Of a stretch of DNA of 64,000 nucleotides, positions 46,441 to 58,295 are shown in pieces. The position numbers were made by a program, and so were the translations under genes. Origin of the DNA: Primulina eburnea (taxonomy: Eukaryota; Streptophyta; Magnoliopsida; Lamiales; Gesneriaceae); NCBI RefSeq assembly GCF_022965805.1, contig NW_027331346.1, positions 62,001 to 126,000 on the forward strand, in the 5' to 3' direction. The notes under the pieces were generated by a model. It was not told the origin of the DNA, did not search any database, and saw only the letters and a list, made by a program, of their open reading frames with translations. Numbering within the stretch: position 1 is the stretch's first letter; each line of letters opens with the position of its first letter.

Positions 46441-49400
46441 TGAAACGTCTGCTTATTCGTTTTCTTAACAAGTACTAGAAATTTTTATTTTTTAAAAAAC
46501 CTCATTTAGCATCGACCGAACCATAAAATATTTTTGACATCATTTTAAAAATAAACATCCAACTGCCATTTAAAAATCCAAAGGAAAATATTTTAAAGCA
46601 TAAAATCGTCAAACATTTTACCAACATAAAAACATTATTTGAAAAGTATAGCCCATACTATAACTTGTCAAAAATCTCTCATAACATAAATAAAAGACGT
46701 AAAAATATCTTTAACATTACTTAAAATCAAAAATCATAACTAGTGCGGAAAACTAGCGTCGGTCCTCGGGTTATGTGCACATTCAGTCCAGCAAAGTCGA
46801 CCATCAAGACCTCCTTTATCATATTCATAATCAATATCATCTGCATCAATCACACCTAGTGAGTTTAAAAACTTAACACGTCATATTCTTGATAACGAGT
46901 AATACATAATACAGTTAACATATAACAGTGAAAAATACTTGTACTTAAAATATCGTTTTCATGAAGATGCATAAACACAAACCTTTTCGTAAACATTTTC
47001 ATGATGCACAAACTTTTAAAAATATTTTCATGTCATCTTCAACATATTCATATACATATTATCATCAACATATACGTATCATCCTCAACATATTCATATC
47101 ATCATTAACATATACATATTCCCTTTTTCTTCTGTTGAATTCAGATCGTTAATTGTGACTTTCGTATTCATCTACGTCTACGTCTACGTGTTGGGCGATG
47201 GATCCATCTACATGTAACCACAGTACTGGGCGGCGGGGACACCAGCGATACTCTCACCCGTCAACTGGGCCTTGGCCATACGTATTAACATATCATCGTA
47301 TACATCTACATGTCTGTATCCAAGGAAACACGATCGTCGGACTCCCACTGGGACTATAAACCTCACGAAATTTCCAACATATCATCTTATTAGTCACAAT
47401 TACTTCACTTCCTTCAACGTTTCATATTCTCATCACTTTATAAAATTTAAACATGCATAAAACGTTTTTTCTTTTTAAACCAAGCATGCAACATGTCTTT
47501 TAAATGTCCACATTAAATCATAAAATCCATAAACAATTAAAATAAACGTTTTTTAATATATAAAAATCATAAAAAATCCATAAACGATTATAATTAACAT
47601 TTAATATCATAAACGTTTAAAATAAACATTTAAATCATAAACATTTAAAATAAACGTTTTAACATATCAAATCATAAAACATTAAACATATTAAAATCTT
47701 AGAAATCCATAAACATTTAAAATAATCGTTTCAACATATAAAATCCCATAAACATCCATAATCATTGAAAATAATCATATTAGCACATAAAACAGCATTC
47801 AGGACACTGCCATGACGTTTACTAATTTTTACGTGTAAAAAGATCGTTTTATCCCTGGACGTAAAATTTAACGGTTTTGACTTTTTCTTAATTCCATTAA
47901 CTCTAACATGTCCCAAATAATTATTTAAGCCTACATGAATTTTCCCATATTTTTATTTGGATTAAATCGATAACTTTGAAAATAAATCTTTTAAATGAGA
48001 CGTATTAACGTGTTTTAATCACGAATTAAACCAAACCTTAATATAAAATTTCCAAATTAAAAACTTAGGCATATAATAATTATTTAAGCTTAAACCTAAT
48101 TTATCATAATTTTATAAGGCCTAAAACTAGGCGTTTCAAATAACTCGTTAATTAGCGTTTCGTGCAGCGATTAAATCTCGAATAAATCCAAAACTCGTTA
48201 TTTTGATCACAAATTTTAAACATAGCATTTTTGAGATTCATTCTACCCTTACAAGTCATGAGCCACCCCCGAGGACCCTTGGATTCAATGTTTCCCTTTT
48301 AAATTTTCGTTTTTGACACCTTATCGAACACACCAAGCCATCTCCTAATTTACTCGAGCCACGCCTGAGCCACCTTGAGCCAAAACCTAGCCAACCCACC
48401 TAGGGACCCTACTGACCAAGCACAGCACGAAAACCCTGCCCATGCTCGCTCAAAACCTGCTGAAACTAGACCCCCTTTATTCTGCATGTGTGCGTGAGTT
48501 AGTACCCTTGTGTATTAGGTTCCCTTGTCAACTAGGACACCTCCAAGCCCTAAGCACTCGACCCCTCAGGACCCTAACCTTCCCTAGACCACGCCCAGAC
48601 CAAGCCCAGACCGAAAAACAATCCCTGGCACGACCAAAAGCTTGCTGGAAACTCATCCAATTTACATGCATGCGTACGTGTGTAGTGTTTTGGCACAATA
48701 GGACTCCTCCTCCTTCTAGGACACTACCAGCTGTTAAACACTTGACCCAACCTGACCCTAACCTTCCCTAGACCACGACTAGACCACACCGAGACCGACC
48801 CAAACCCCTGGACGCGAGCAGCTCCCAACTGAAGAACACAACAGCATCCTCGTGTAATCTGCTGCCATGCTTTCTTCATGTTCTTTCCCGACCAGCAACC
48901 AGCCAGGCCGCACCACCCCCTGCCCAGACCTTTGTGCACCCTCTTAGGACCCTAAGGGCCTAGCCTAGACCAGCCCCAAGCCCCTTGGCCGAGCCTCTTT
49001 CTTCCTTGAACCAGCTAACACTTGCGTTACTCCCCTTTCTAATTCTCGGGTGGAGTCCTTGCTGTCAAGGACTCCTCCCACCTCCTTAGCTGGAGTCCTA
49101 GCTTAGCTAGGACTCTTCCCTAGACTCCCTCCCGACCTTGGCCAAGCCCTGGTCCCAACCAAACCAAAGCTGAGCAACCAACCCCATAAACCGAGCCCTC
49201 AAGTCCTACATATACGTGATTGGATTCCAGCTTCTGTTATTTGTTTTGTGCAACGTTTTTGGTGGATTTCAATGACTCTAAAACATGCGTAAATCATCCT
49301 TAATTATATCCTAGCCATGACAGCCCCTTTAGCAACCATATAAACATGTTTTTGGTACAAAAATCAAGCTTTTAAAATCACCTTTGATGCATGAACGAAA

Positions 49401-50201
49401 ATAAAACAAAGTGTCCCTTATTTTTCATGCAATTTCAAATATAAATTCATAATATGGTGTGATGATGAGTAAAAGGAGAATATGGCGTGCCTTTGCGTAT
49501 TAAATGCACGATTAAAAACGTTGACGACGGCGAAGAACGGAGCAATACCTTGGCTTTCAACTTCCCTTGAACTTCGAAATTTCTTCTTCAAATTAGTGAT
49601 GGTGTGTGCCGTGTGCTATGGTGAGATAGGGAGAGAATATTTTCAGAAAAGAGGCGTGGGAAAAGTGGTGTAGGGTTTGGGTGATTTGCATAAGTTATAT
49701 ACTAATTAAATACTAAATAAGGCTTAGGCCTATTAGGCCAATAATTTAGCCTGATAGTCTTAATTATGATTTATTTAAAATATTAAAATGGTTTTAGTAA
49801 AAATAAGTTTGTGAATTTAATAGCCGGATTGTCAAAAAGTTCGTATTTTTGTTGAAAAACCAACACCAATAAAATTTACGTCCCGGCGTATAAAATCACC
49901 TCAAAACCCTCTTATTTTCAAAAATAAGAAAAAACATCACCCTTAATTTAAATAATTAAAAATAATTATTTAATAAAAACATTTTACATTTTTTAGCCAT
50001 CGGTCCCCATTCCTCGATCGTCCCTTGAATATTCCTTAAAAAAATACAATTTTTATGCATGAAGAATATACAATCATATTTAACATATAATCATGAATGA
50101 CACATAATTAATTTAGCAATTAAATCAATTAATTACTCATTTTTCATATTTCCTAGATTTGCATGCAGTTGGATTACGTCGTCTTAATTTTGGACCTTAC
50201 A
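46441..50201 (-). repeat. 5' LTR of element B
   Basis: 3,761 bp, intact. GGTCCTCGG at 46761-46769; the palindrome here is decayed to GAGTTTAAAAACTT (46861-46874). It is nearly identical to the other LTR apart from scattered substitutions and the Copia insertion. Confidence 0.9.
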
Positions 50202-50206
50202 ATTAG

Positions 50207-50757
50207 CTCACCACTGGACCCTTCCAGGACCAAACTAACCAAGAACCCTAGCCCCATGCACGTTGTTGCACACTCTTTCCTCGAATGACATGAAACAAGC
50301 CCCAACCGAGACTATACTTGGAACAACCCGCTCGATCTGATCCGTGGTCATGTCCAGCAGCGTTCGAAGCTTCTTAGACCATGACTCAGCCCCACCAGGG
50401 TTTGGTACAAGACTAGGAACGGCCTTTGCACCTCTGGTTCGCTCATATCCTTCTATCTAGCCACCCCCGACTCATGCAAACAAGAACACTCTACGACCTA
50501 CAAAAAAACATGAACCACTTGAGATTCCAACCTATTGACGCATAATTCCTTGACATAAACATCCTCCTAGGACTCACATTCGGCGGTCCCTAGCACCAAA
50601 GTAACAAAAACGTGAGTCATGATCAAAGTATGCAATTCTTTCTCGTCAAACCATGCCAAAAACGTTGATACATGCTAGATTGAAAGTTTTTTCATTCATA
50701 CACATATATCAGCATACATAGCATGAATGATGAGAAAAAGGATGATACAAGGCGTGC
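50207..50757 (-). mobile_element. LTR A, resumed after element B
   Basis: Continues LTR A beyond the second ATTAG. Similar in style and position to the 17200-17870 part of LTR E: proline-codon-like CCC/ACC text, then CACGTGAGTCA near 50610, and a final GGCGTGC. It is cut at 50758 by Athila element G. No coding sequence supported. Confidence 0.6.
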
Positions 50758-51818
50758 TGATAAGTGCAATTTATTGCACTTTTTATTACTTGTTTTTAAC
50801 TTGGAATTATGTGATTCTTGAGCAGGTTTTATATGATTTGTTGTTGTTTTTGTTGTTATAGTTTGGAAGCTTAGAATGAGAGTGTGAAGTATTAAAGTGT
50901 TGAATTGGATAGTGCAAAAGATAAAAAAAATACAGTAGCCATACCGCACCCGCGGTGAAGTAATGCACCTGCACTAGAACAAATACCGCACCTGTGCTCA
51001 CACACCAGAAGGAGCACCGCACCCGCTGCACAACTCCGGGGACGGAATCCGCACTTCAAACTCTTGTTCTAAGTTCTTCTTTCTTTTATTTTTCATTTGA
51101 TATGTCTTGTTTTAAAACCATGTTTTGTTGTTTTGATTGTGTTATTATGAACTAATTTTTATTTCTAGAGGAAAGATGGAACAAAACTAGAAACCATGTG
51201 TTATAAGTTATGAACTAAGCTATTTAAGTTCTTCATATTGTTCATTTGTATTGTTCTACTCTTAATGCTTTCATTTTATTGACCATATTTTGAATGATTT
51301 ATATGTTTACAATTTATCACTCGGAAGTATTTATAGAGTTCGGGAGGCCTATAATGCTATCGAAGCCTATAGAGAATCTAGTGTTTGATGTGTTATTTAA
51401 TTCTAGATTTTTGATAGGAACGTCACTATTCATTTTTAGATAACTAATATTTACTTAATACTCGGAAGTGGGAGTAGATAATAATAGGATTCTTGGCTAA
51501 TGAATAAGAAGGATTTTTATAACATAGCTAATAGAAATTACACATGGTGGACAGTTGCGTGAAATCGGACCTCTAGATATTTATTCCACTGTTATTTTTT
51601 ACAATTTGGTGTTACATTTAAATCTCTTTTCAATTTAATTATTCTTGCAACCAAATCTTTTAATTGAATTATCTAAATAAAGTCGAAACTATTTTAATCA
51701 CAAGCACTAATATACATTTATATACATACTCCTCGTGGGATCGACACTTGTACTCAAAAATACATTTTACTATAACTTGACGTCGTTCGCTTGCGAGCAA
51801 TCAAGAAAACACGCTACA
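50758..51818 (+). repeat. 5' LTR of Athila-type element G
   Basis: 1,061 bp from TGATAAGTGCAATTTATTGC to AACACGCTACA, plus orientation. Between about 50936 and 51030 it carries four GC-rich words of the CCGCACCCGCGGT type, also found downstream in G. The start TGATAAGTGCA and the following primer site are typical of the Athila lineage. It was inserted into LTR A. Confidence 0.88.
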
Positions 51819-51824
51819 AGTTTT

Positions 51825-51842
51825 TGGCGCTGTTGCAGGGGA
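51825..51842 (+). other. Primer-binding site of element G (tRNA-Asp)
   Basis: TGGCGCTGTTGCAGGGGA lies a few bases after the LTR and matches the complement of the tRNA-Asp 3' end at 16 of 18 bases. Use of tRNA-Asp is characteristic of Athila elements. Confidence 0.85.
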
Positions 51843-51959
51843 GTGTTTATTTTAAATTTATATTAGTATTGTTACCAATTAGTCTTGATTTTAATTTAGA
51901 GCTGTTTTTATTGTATTACATTAAAAATTGATTTGTTTCTTATCTTTGTTTGACAGTGC

Positions 51960-53308
51960 ATGCGAAGATCGCAAAATCTTGACTTGCTTATCTTTGATCC
52001 TGAGATCGAAAGAATCGTAAGAAGATTAAGAAAGGCGAGAAGAGAAGAGATTCAAGCAATGTCTGAAAATAGAGATAATGAAAATCCGCCCCCTGTAATA
52101 CCTATCAGAGATCATTTTAGGCCGGTACTAAATGCTCATTATTCGGACATAGAACGAGGGACTATTAATGCAAACAACTTTGAGCTCAAGCCCGCATTAA
52201 TAAACATGGTTCAACATAACCAGTTTGGGGGAGCCGCTACTGCAGATCCTCATCTACATCTAAGAACATTCCTTGAAATCACTGACACGGTAAAGATAAA
52301 TGGTGTTCCTGATGATATAATTCGATTGCGCTTGTTTCCTTTTTCTCTTAGGGACCAAGCAAGAGGATGGCTCCAATCGCTTTCTTTTGGGAGTATCACT
52401 ACTTGGCAGGAGTTAGCAACCAAGTTCCTTGCTAAATATTTTCCACCTGCGAAGTCGGCACAGTTGAAAATTGAGAAAAGTACTTTTACACAGACTGACT
52501 TTGAGAAATTATATGAGGCATGGCAACGATATAAGGAGTTGTTGAGGAGGTGTCCAAACCATGGTTTTGAAGATTGGGTACAGATTGAATTTTTTTACAA
52601 TGGTTTGAATGGACAAGCAAGAGGCAATGTAGATGCAGCAGCTGGTGGCACGATATTTGCCAAATCACCTGATCAAGCATATGATTTGCTTGAACAGATG
52701 ACCATTAACAGTTATCAGTGGCCGTCTAAGAGGTCAGGAGTAAAGAAACCAGCTGGAATTTACGCCGTAGATCCTATTACATCACTTACCGCACAAGTTT
52801 CAGCTTTAACAACTCAAATTGCAGCTATGAATAAAGCTAGTACACCAGAGGTTGAAAATGCATCGGTTGTTATTGACGAACCACATATTCCTGATGAGGC
52901 TCATTATATCAACAATATGAATTTTGGTGTATACGGAGGATATCGAGGTAACCCTCCCCCTAACACTTATCATCCTGGTTTGAGAAATCATGAGAATTTT
53001 TCATATTCTAATAATAAGAATGTGTTGAATCCTCCATCGGGGTTCAATATATCGAAGGGGGAAGGAAAACCTTCACTTGAGGATCTAGTTGGGACATTTG
53101 TTGCTGAATTAGTAAAAGGATGGCTAGGACTGAATCTCGTCTTGATGGCATGGAAACTCACATGGGAAATATGGGTGCCACAATGAAATCATTGGAGACA
53201 CAGATTGGACAGTTGGATAATGCATTGAGAGATCAAAATAGAGGTCAATTCCCAAGTAATACTGAAGTGAATCCAAAGGAGCAATGCAAAGCTGTAACTT
53301 TGAGAAGT
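51960..53308 (+). pseudogene. Athila Gag of element G, frameshifted
   Basis: A frame of 408 codons starting at 51960. Gag domain features are HFRPVLNAHYSDIERGTINA, FELKPALINMVQHNQFGG, LRLFPFSLRDQARGWLQSL, KFLAKYFPPAKSAQLK and ADPHLHLRTFLEI. A one-base deletion near 53110 throws the frame off. The continuing region, with MARTESRLDGMETHMG and PKEQCKAVTLRS, is read from 53120 and stops at a TGA (53309-53311) where glycine is expected. Downstream acidic coding (VKISKENEENEKRVEE) then runs into a CACTA fragment at about 53390. Confidence 0.85.
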
Positions 53309-53401
53309 TGAAGAGAACTTGAGGTTAAAATATCCAAAGAGAACGAGGAAAATGAGAAGAGAGTTGAAGAAGATTTATGTGAAAATGGGCTTTTCCAGTG
53401 C

Positions 53402-53659
53402 ATGTCTTTGCTTGCAATCTCATCTCTTACATGGGGTTTTAATGGGCTTTCTATGTTTGGATTATATGCCAGGGATGAAATGACATGGGAAGGTTTTGAT
53501 GCAGAAATCTTGATGAGGTTTGAGGAGATTGAGGCCGATGATGACAAAAGATTGCAGTATATCTGTATTTTCCGTTTGGCAAATTTTTATATTGTGGGAC
53601 TCTACTGCCACATTAACACGTTGATGACGTACATGTATCAAGGTCAACTACAGTTCTAA
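53402..53659 (+). other. Unidentified 85-codon frame in the CACTA fragment
   Basis: MSLLAISSLTWGFNGLSMFG... with DEMTWEGFDAEILMRFEEIEADDD looks like ordinary protein sequence, neither Athila nor a transposase I know. It may be a captured host exon (CACTA elements often carry these). A change in character after KRLQ suggests an exon end near 53555. Low confidence. Confidence 0.3.
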
Positions 53660-53833
53660 ATTCAAATTTGTAAATTTTTTGTTTATCGTTGGCATATTTT
53701 GGATGATGGTTTTTGAACATAACATAGCCACAGATTTAACGTGGTAATTATTTATTTTCGATTGTTATTTTTGGTTTAATTATTATTATATATATTTTAA
53801 ATTAAAACAAATTTAATAAAATAATTTTTATAA

Positions 53834-54240
53834 ACGTTGCAAAACTATTGTCAATCGTGCAAAAATACAACGGTCTATAAACGGCGCGAAACTGTTGTCG
53901 TTGTTATTAAATAACAACAGTTTAAAATTGTTGGGAAACTGTTGTCGTTGATATATTTTGACAGCGGGTTAAAACTGTTGCAAAACTATTGTCAATCGTG
54001 CTAAAATGCAATGGTCTATAAACGTCGCGAAACTGTTGCCGTTGTTATTAAATAACAACGTTTTAAAATTGTTGCGAAACTGTTGTCGTTGATATATTAT
54101 GACAACGGGTTAAAACCGTTGCAAAACAATTGTCAATCGTGCTAAAATACAACGGTCTATAAATGTCGCGAAACTGTTGTCGTTTTTATTAAATAACAAC
54201 GATTTAAAATTGTTGCAAAACTGTTGTGGTTGGTGTTAAA
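53834..54240. repeat. ~141-bp tandem repeats in the CACTA fragment
   Basis: The word GCAAAAC-ATTGTCAATCGTGC starts at about 53839, 53980 and 54121, a period of 141 bp, giving nearly three copies. Each unit contains ACAACGGTCTATAAA, CGCGAAACTGTTG and an internal inverted pair AACAACGGTT/AACTGTTGT. Confidence 0.85.
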
Positions 54241-54468
54241 GTACAACGGTTTAAAATCATGGCAAATACGTTGTCGTTAGTAGTAAAAGACAATGGTTTT
54301 AAACCGTTGTCGTTGGTAGTAAAAGACTAGTAAAAGACAACGGATATTATCCGTTGTCGTTCAATGCACTTTCAACAACACCCTCAGTTACAATAGTTTT
54401 AAATGGCCTACGACAACGGATAAAATCCGTTACCGTTTTGTGTTTTTGTAATAGTGGGAGAAGAAGGT

Positions 54469-55475
54469 TGAGGAGTCTCGGATTGAAACTGAAGTTGAAC
54501 GGATTCCTATACTGAAACCGACTCTTCCATACCCACAAAGATTTAGGAAGAAGATTATTGATGATCAATTTGCAAATTTTTTGGAGATTTTCAAGAAGAT
54601 TCACATCAACATTCCATTTACTGATGTTTTAGAGCAAATGCCAAACTATGCAAAGTCATCAAAGATGTGATGTCAAAGAAGAGGAAGTTGCAAGAGTTCG
54701 AGACAGTGAAGTTGACCGAAGAGTGCAGCGCCATTCTCCAAAATAAGTTACCACAAAAACTAAAAGATCTAGAGAGTTTTACTATTCCTTGTATTATTGG
54801 TAGTACTCATGTTAATAAAGCTTTATGTGATCTTGGAGCGAGTATTAATCTTATGCCATTTTCAATTTATAGGGACTTGGAGCTTGAGGAGGTAAAACCA
54901 ACTACTATAACCTTGCAACTTGCAGATAGGTCACTCACCTATCCTCGTGGAATAGTTGAAGATGTTTTGGTAAAAGTTGACAAGTTTATCTTCCCTGCTG
55001 ATTTTCTAATACTTGATATGGAGGAAGATCAAGATTCTCCATTGATTTTTGGGCGACCCTTCTTAGCCACTGAAAAAGCATTGATAGATGTACACAAAGG
55101 AGAACTCACCTTGAGAGTTGGTGGGGAAGCTGTGATATTCAACATCTATAAGGCTATTAAAGGTAACGACGAGGTGAGTACTTGTAAAAGCATTGATATA
55201 ATTGACTATTGTGTTCTGAGATTGGTATAGGTCATACAATAGAAGATCTATTAGAAAGATGCCTTTCTAGTACTGTCAGTAGAGTGGATGATGATGATTG
55301 GGAATTGAAAGAGAAACTTTTGGCTCTTGAGGAGTTGCCAAAGGTGAAAGAAGCCACACAGGAGAAGTTAGAAGAAGAAAAATGTTCAGAAATAATACCT
55401 TCATCCCCTGTTTTGAAGGAATTGCCAAGTCATCTTTGCTATGCTTTTTGGGTTAGAAGTCGACATATCCGGTAA
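54469..55475 (+). pseudogene. Athila protease region of element G
   Basis: Coding resumes at 54469 (KKVEESRIETEVERIPILKP) and shifts frame once near 54655 before MSKKRKLQEFETVKL. The protease core (54667-55230) has the Athila-type active site CDLGASINLMP and the flap-like FLILDMEED, then SPLIFGRPFLATEKALIDV. Another frame change near 55210 leads to the acidic linker (SRVDDDDWELKEKLLALEEL) up to 55475. The protease would cut the polyprotein. Confidence 0.85.
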
Positions 55476-55513
55476 TTATCTCTTCCTCTCTTACTTTAGA
55501 TGAAAAAGAGAAA

Positions 55514-57100
55514 TTGTTGAGAGTGTTGAGGAAATTTAAAACTGCATTTGGGTGGTCGATTTCTGATATCAAGGGGATTAGTCCCACCATATGCATGCAT
55601 AGGATTTTAATGGAAGAGTCATACGCTCTTTATGTGGATCATCAGAGAAGGTTAAATCCAGCCATGAAAGAGGTAGTGAAAAATGAAGTGTTGAAATTGT
55701 TAAATGCTGGAGTTATATATGCTATTTCTGACAGCAGTTGGGTATCTCCTATGCAAGTAGTGCCTAAAAAGGGTGGAATGACTGTGGTAAAGAATGAAAA
55801 TGATGAACTAATATCTACTCGTACTGTGACTGGATGGCGAGTATGTATTGATTATAGAAAGTTGAACTATGCCACACGTAAAGATCATTTTTCATTAACT
55901 TTTATTGATCAAATGCTTGATAGATTTGCTGGTTATTGTCATTACTGTTTTTTAGATGGTTATTCAGGTTATAATCAGATTGCTATAGCACCGGAGGATC
56001 AAGAGAAGACAACATTCATGTGCCCTTATGGAACATTTGCTTTTAGGAGGATGCCTTTTGGGCTATGTAACGCACCTGCTACTTTTCAGAGGTGTATGAT
56101 GGCCATATTTGCAGACATGGTGGAAGACATCATGGAAGTCTTCATGGATGATTTCTCGGTATTTGGCTCTTCATTTGACCACTGTTTACATAACATTTCC
56201 CTTGTGTTGCAGAGATGTCAAGAAAAGAACTTGGTTCTTAATTGGGAGAAGTGTGATTTTATGGTCCAAGATGGTATTGTTCTTGGACATAAAGTGTCTT
56301 CAAAGGGATTAGAGGTAGACAGAGCCCAAGTAGTTGCAATTGAAAAGTATCCACCACCAAAGAACATCAAAGGGATAAGGAGTTTCTTAGGACATGCCAG
56401 GTTTTATCGTAGATTTATCAAAGATTTTTCTAAGATTACTAAACCTTTGTGTAATTTACTTGAAAAAGAATCCATTTTTATTTTTGATGATGATTGTCTG
56501 CAGGCATTTGAGAAGATCAAGAAAGCATTGGTGACGGCACCAATCATGATAGTAACAGATTGGAAATAGCCCTTCGAATTGATGTGCGATGCTAGTGATT
56601 ATGCAGTAGGTGTGGTGTTGGGCCAAAGGCGTGATAAATTTTTTAGATCAATTTACTATGCAAGTCGAACCATGGATGCTGCACAGCAAAATTACACAAC
56701 TACTGAAAAGGAGATGCTTGCAGTAGTGTTTGCATTTGACAAGTTTAGACCTTACTTGGTTGGCCCAAAGGTAATTGTTTTCACTGACCATGCAGCTATT
56801 CGATACCTATTTGCCAAAAAAGATGCAAAACCACGCTTAATAAGGTGGATCTTATTGCTCCAAGAGTTTGATTTTGAAGTTAAGGATAGGAGGGGGTGTG
56901 AAAATCAAGTAGCCGACCACTTGTCACGGCTCGAATTTGAAGATAAAAAAGATGAAGGAACCATAAAAGAAGTATTTCCAGATGAACAACTGTTTGAGGT
57001 AAATTCGAAACTCCCTTGGTTTGCTGATATATCTAACTTCTTGTCCTGTGGTACTCTCCCTCCAGATTTGAGTTATCACCAAAAGAAGAAATTCTTTCAC
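55514..57100 (+). pseudogene. Athila reverse transcriptase and RNase H of element G
   Basis: RT 55514-56569: TAFGWSISDIKGISPTICMH, SDSSWVSPMQVVPKKGG, WRVCIDYRKLN, FLDGYSGYNQIAIAPEDQ, FAFRRMPFGLCNAPATFQR, catalytic EVFMDDFSVFG near 56138-56165, then the thumb (FLGHARFYRRFI). A TAG at 56567-56569 interrupts at the RT/RNase H join. RNase H resumes immediately: LMCDASDYAVGVVLGQ, TTTEKEMLAVVFA, VIVFTDHAAIRYL, ending in ENQVADHLSRLE. All catalytic acids of both enzymes are visible. Only the stop and flanking shifts prevent one polyprotein. Confidence 0.9.
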
Positions 57101-58295
57101 GATGCAAAGTTTTACCTATGGGATGATCCATACGTATTCAAGAGATGTGCTGACCAAGTTATAAGGAGATGCGTGGATGACGTCGAAGCACACCAAATTC
57201 TGGAGAAATGCCACTCGTCACCTTATGGTAGACATTTTTGAGCAACACGAACATCTGCTAAGGTATTGCAATCTGGTTTCTATTGGCCTAGTATGTTTAA
57301 AGATAGTTATACCTTAGTAAAATCATGTGATAGATGCCAGAGGTTAGGAAACATTTCTAGACGTCACGAACTACCACTGACGAATATTTTGGAAGTAGAA
57401 CTTTTTGACGTTTGGGTCATTGATTTCATGGGACCTTTTCCCCTTCTTTTGGTAATTCTTATATTTTATTAGCTGTGGATTATGTTTCAAAATGGGTGCA
57501 AGCAATCGCCACCAATACTAATGATGCTCGTGTTGTAGCTAAATTCGTGCATAAGAACATCTTCACGAGGTTCGGAACACCGAAAGCCATTATAAGTGAC
57601 GAAGGTACGCATTTTTGCAATAACATTTTCAACTCACTTTTGGCTAAATACAGTGTGAAGCATAAAGTGGCACTGGCGTATCACCCCCAATCGGATGGAC
57701 AAGCTGAAATATCCAACCGGGAAATTAAACAAATATTGGAAAAGACAGTCAACATTAACTGGAAGGATTGGGCACTCAAGTTGGATGATGCACTATGGGC
57801 ATACCGAACCGCATTCAAAACACCTATTGGGATGTCTCCCTATAGGCTCGTATTTGGAAAAGCATGTCACTTGCCACTTGAGTTGGAGCACCGAGCATTC
57901 TGGGCAATTAAGAAGTTGAACTTTGACTTGAAAGCATATGGCGATGTCAGAAAATTGCAACTAAATGAAATGGAAGAATTCCAAATGACGCATTTGAAAA
58001 TGCCAAGATCTACAAAGAGCAGACTAAGAAGTGGCATGACAAAATCATTGTTCGAAGGGAGTTCAAACCAGGGCAACAAGTATTATTATTCAATTCTCAT
58101 CTGAAGATGTTTCCTGGTAAGTTGAAGTCGCGTTGGTCAGGGCCATTTGTTGTTGAAACAGTGTACCCTCATGGGGCTATCGAGTTAAAGTGCAATGATG
58201 GAAGAACTTTCAAGGTGAATGGACAGTGGATTAAGCCTTACTATGGGACCGAATTAAGGAAGATCAACATCATCGGGTTGAGCGAACCACCATGA
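57101..58295 (+). pseudogene. Athila integrase of element G
   Basis: The zinc module spans about 57200-57350 (histidines in CHSSPYGRHF, cysteines in SCDRCQRL), with a TGA at 57239-57241 in place of glycine. The first catalytic aspartate is in [12 protein letters not shown] frameshift near 57440 follows. The second aspartate is in [11 protein letters not shown] and the glutamate in [15 protein letters not shown] (57475-58104). Another shift near 57980 leads to the C-terminal part ending 58295 ([32 protein letters not shown]). There is no chromodomain, as expected for Athila. Confidence 0.9.

Larger units (their letters stand above)
40404..50201 (-). mobile_element. Element B: complete LTR element with almost no interior
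   Basis: Bounded by a perfect 5-bp duplication ATTAG (40399-40403, 50202-50206). LTRs are 40404-46122 (3.73 kb once the Copia LTR and its target duplicate are removed) and 46441-50201 (3.76 kb), both TGAAAC to GGACCTTACA. The interior is only 318 bp and codes for nothing, but still has a tRNA-iMet primer site and a polypurine tract, so it could be mobilised in trans. It is gypsy-like in minus orientation and its interior ends resemble those of element H. Confidence 0.93.
53390..54456. mobile_element. CACTA-type element fragment inserted in Athila G
   Basis: The right end ...TGTTTTTGTAATAGTG (54441-54456), read inversely as CACTATTACAAAAACA, is a CACTA terminal repeat. It is preceded by many ACAACGG/CCGTTGT words, the subterminal repeats usual in plant CACTA elements. 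No matching CACTA end is found on the left, so either that end is deleted or the left boundary (placed at about 53390) is imprecise. Athila coding resumes right after 54456 with KKVEESRIETEVER. No transposase. Confidence 0.75.
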
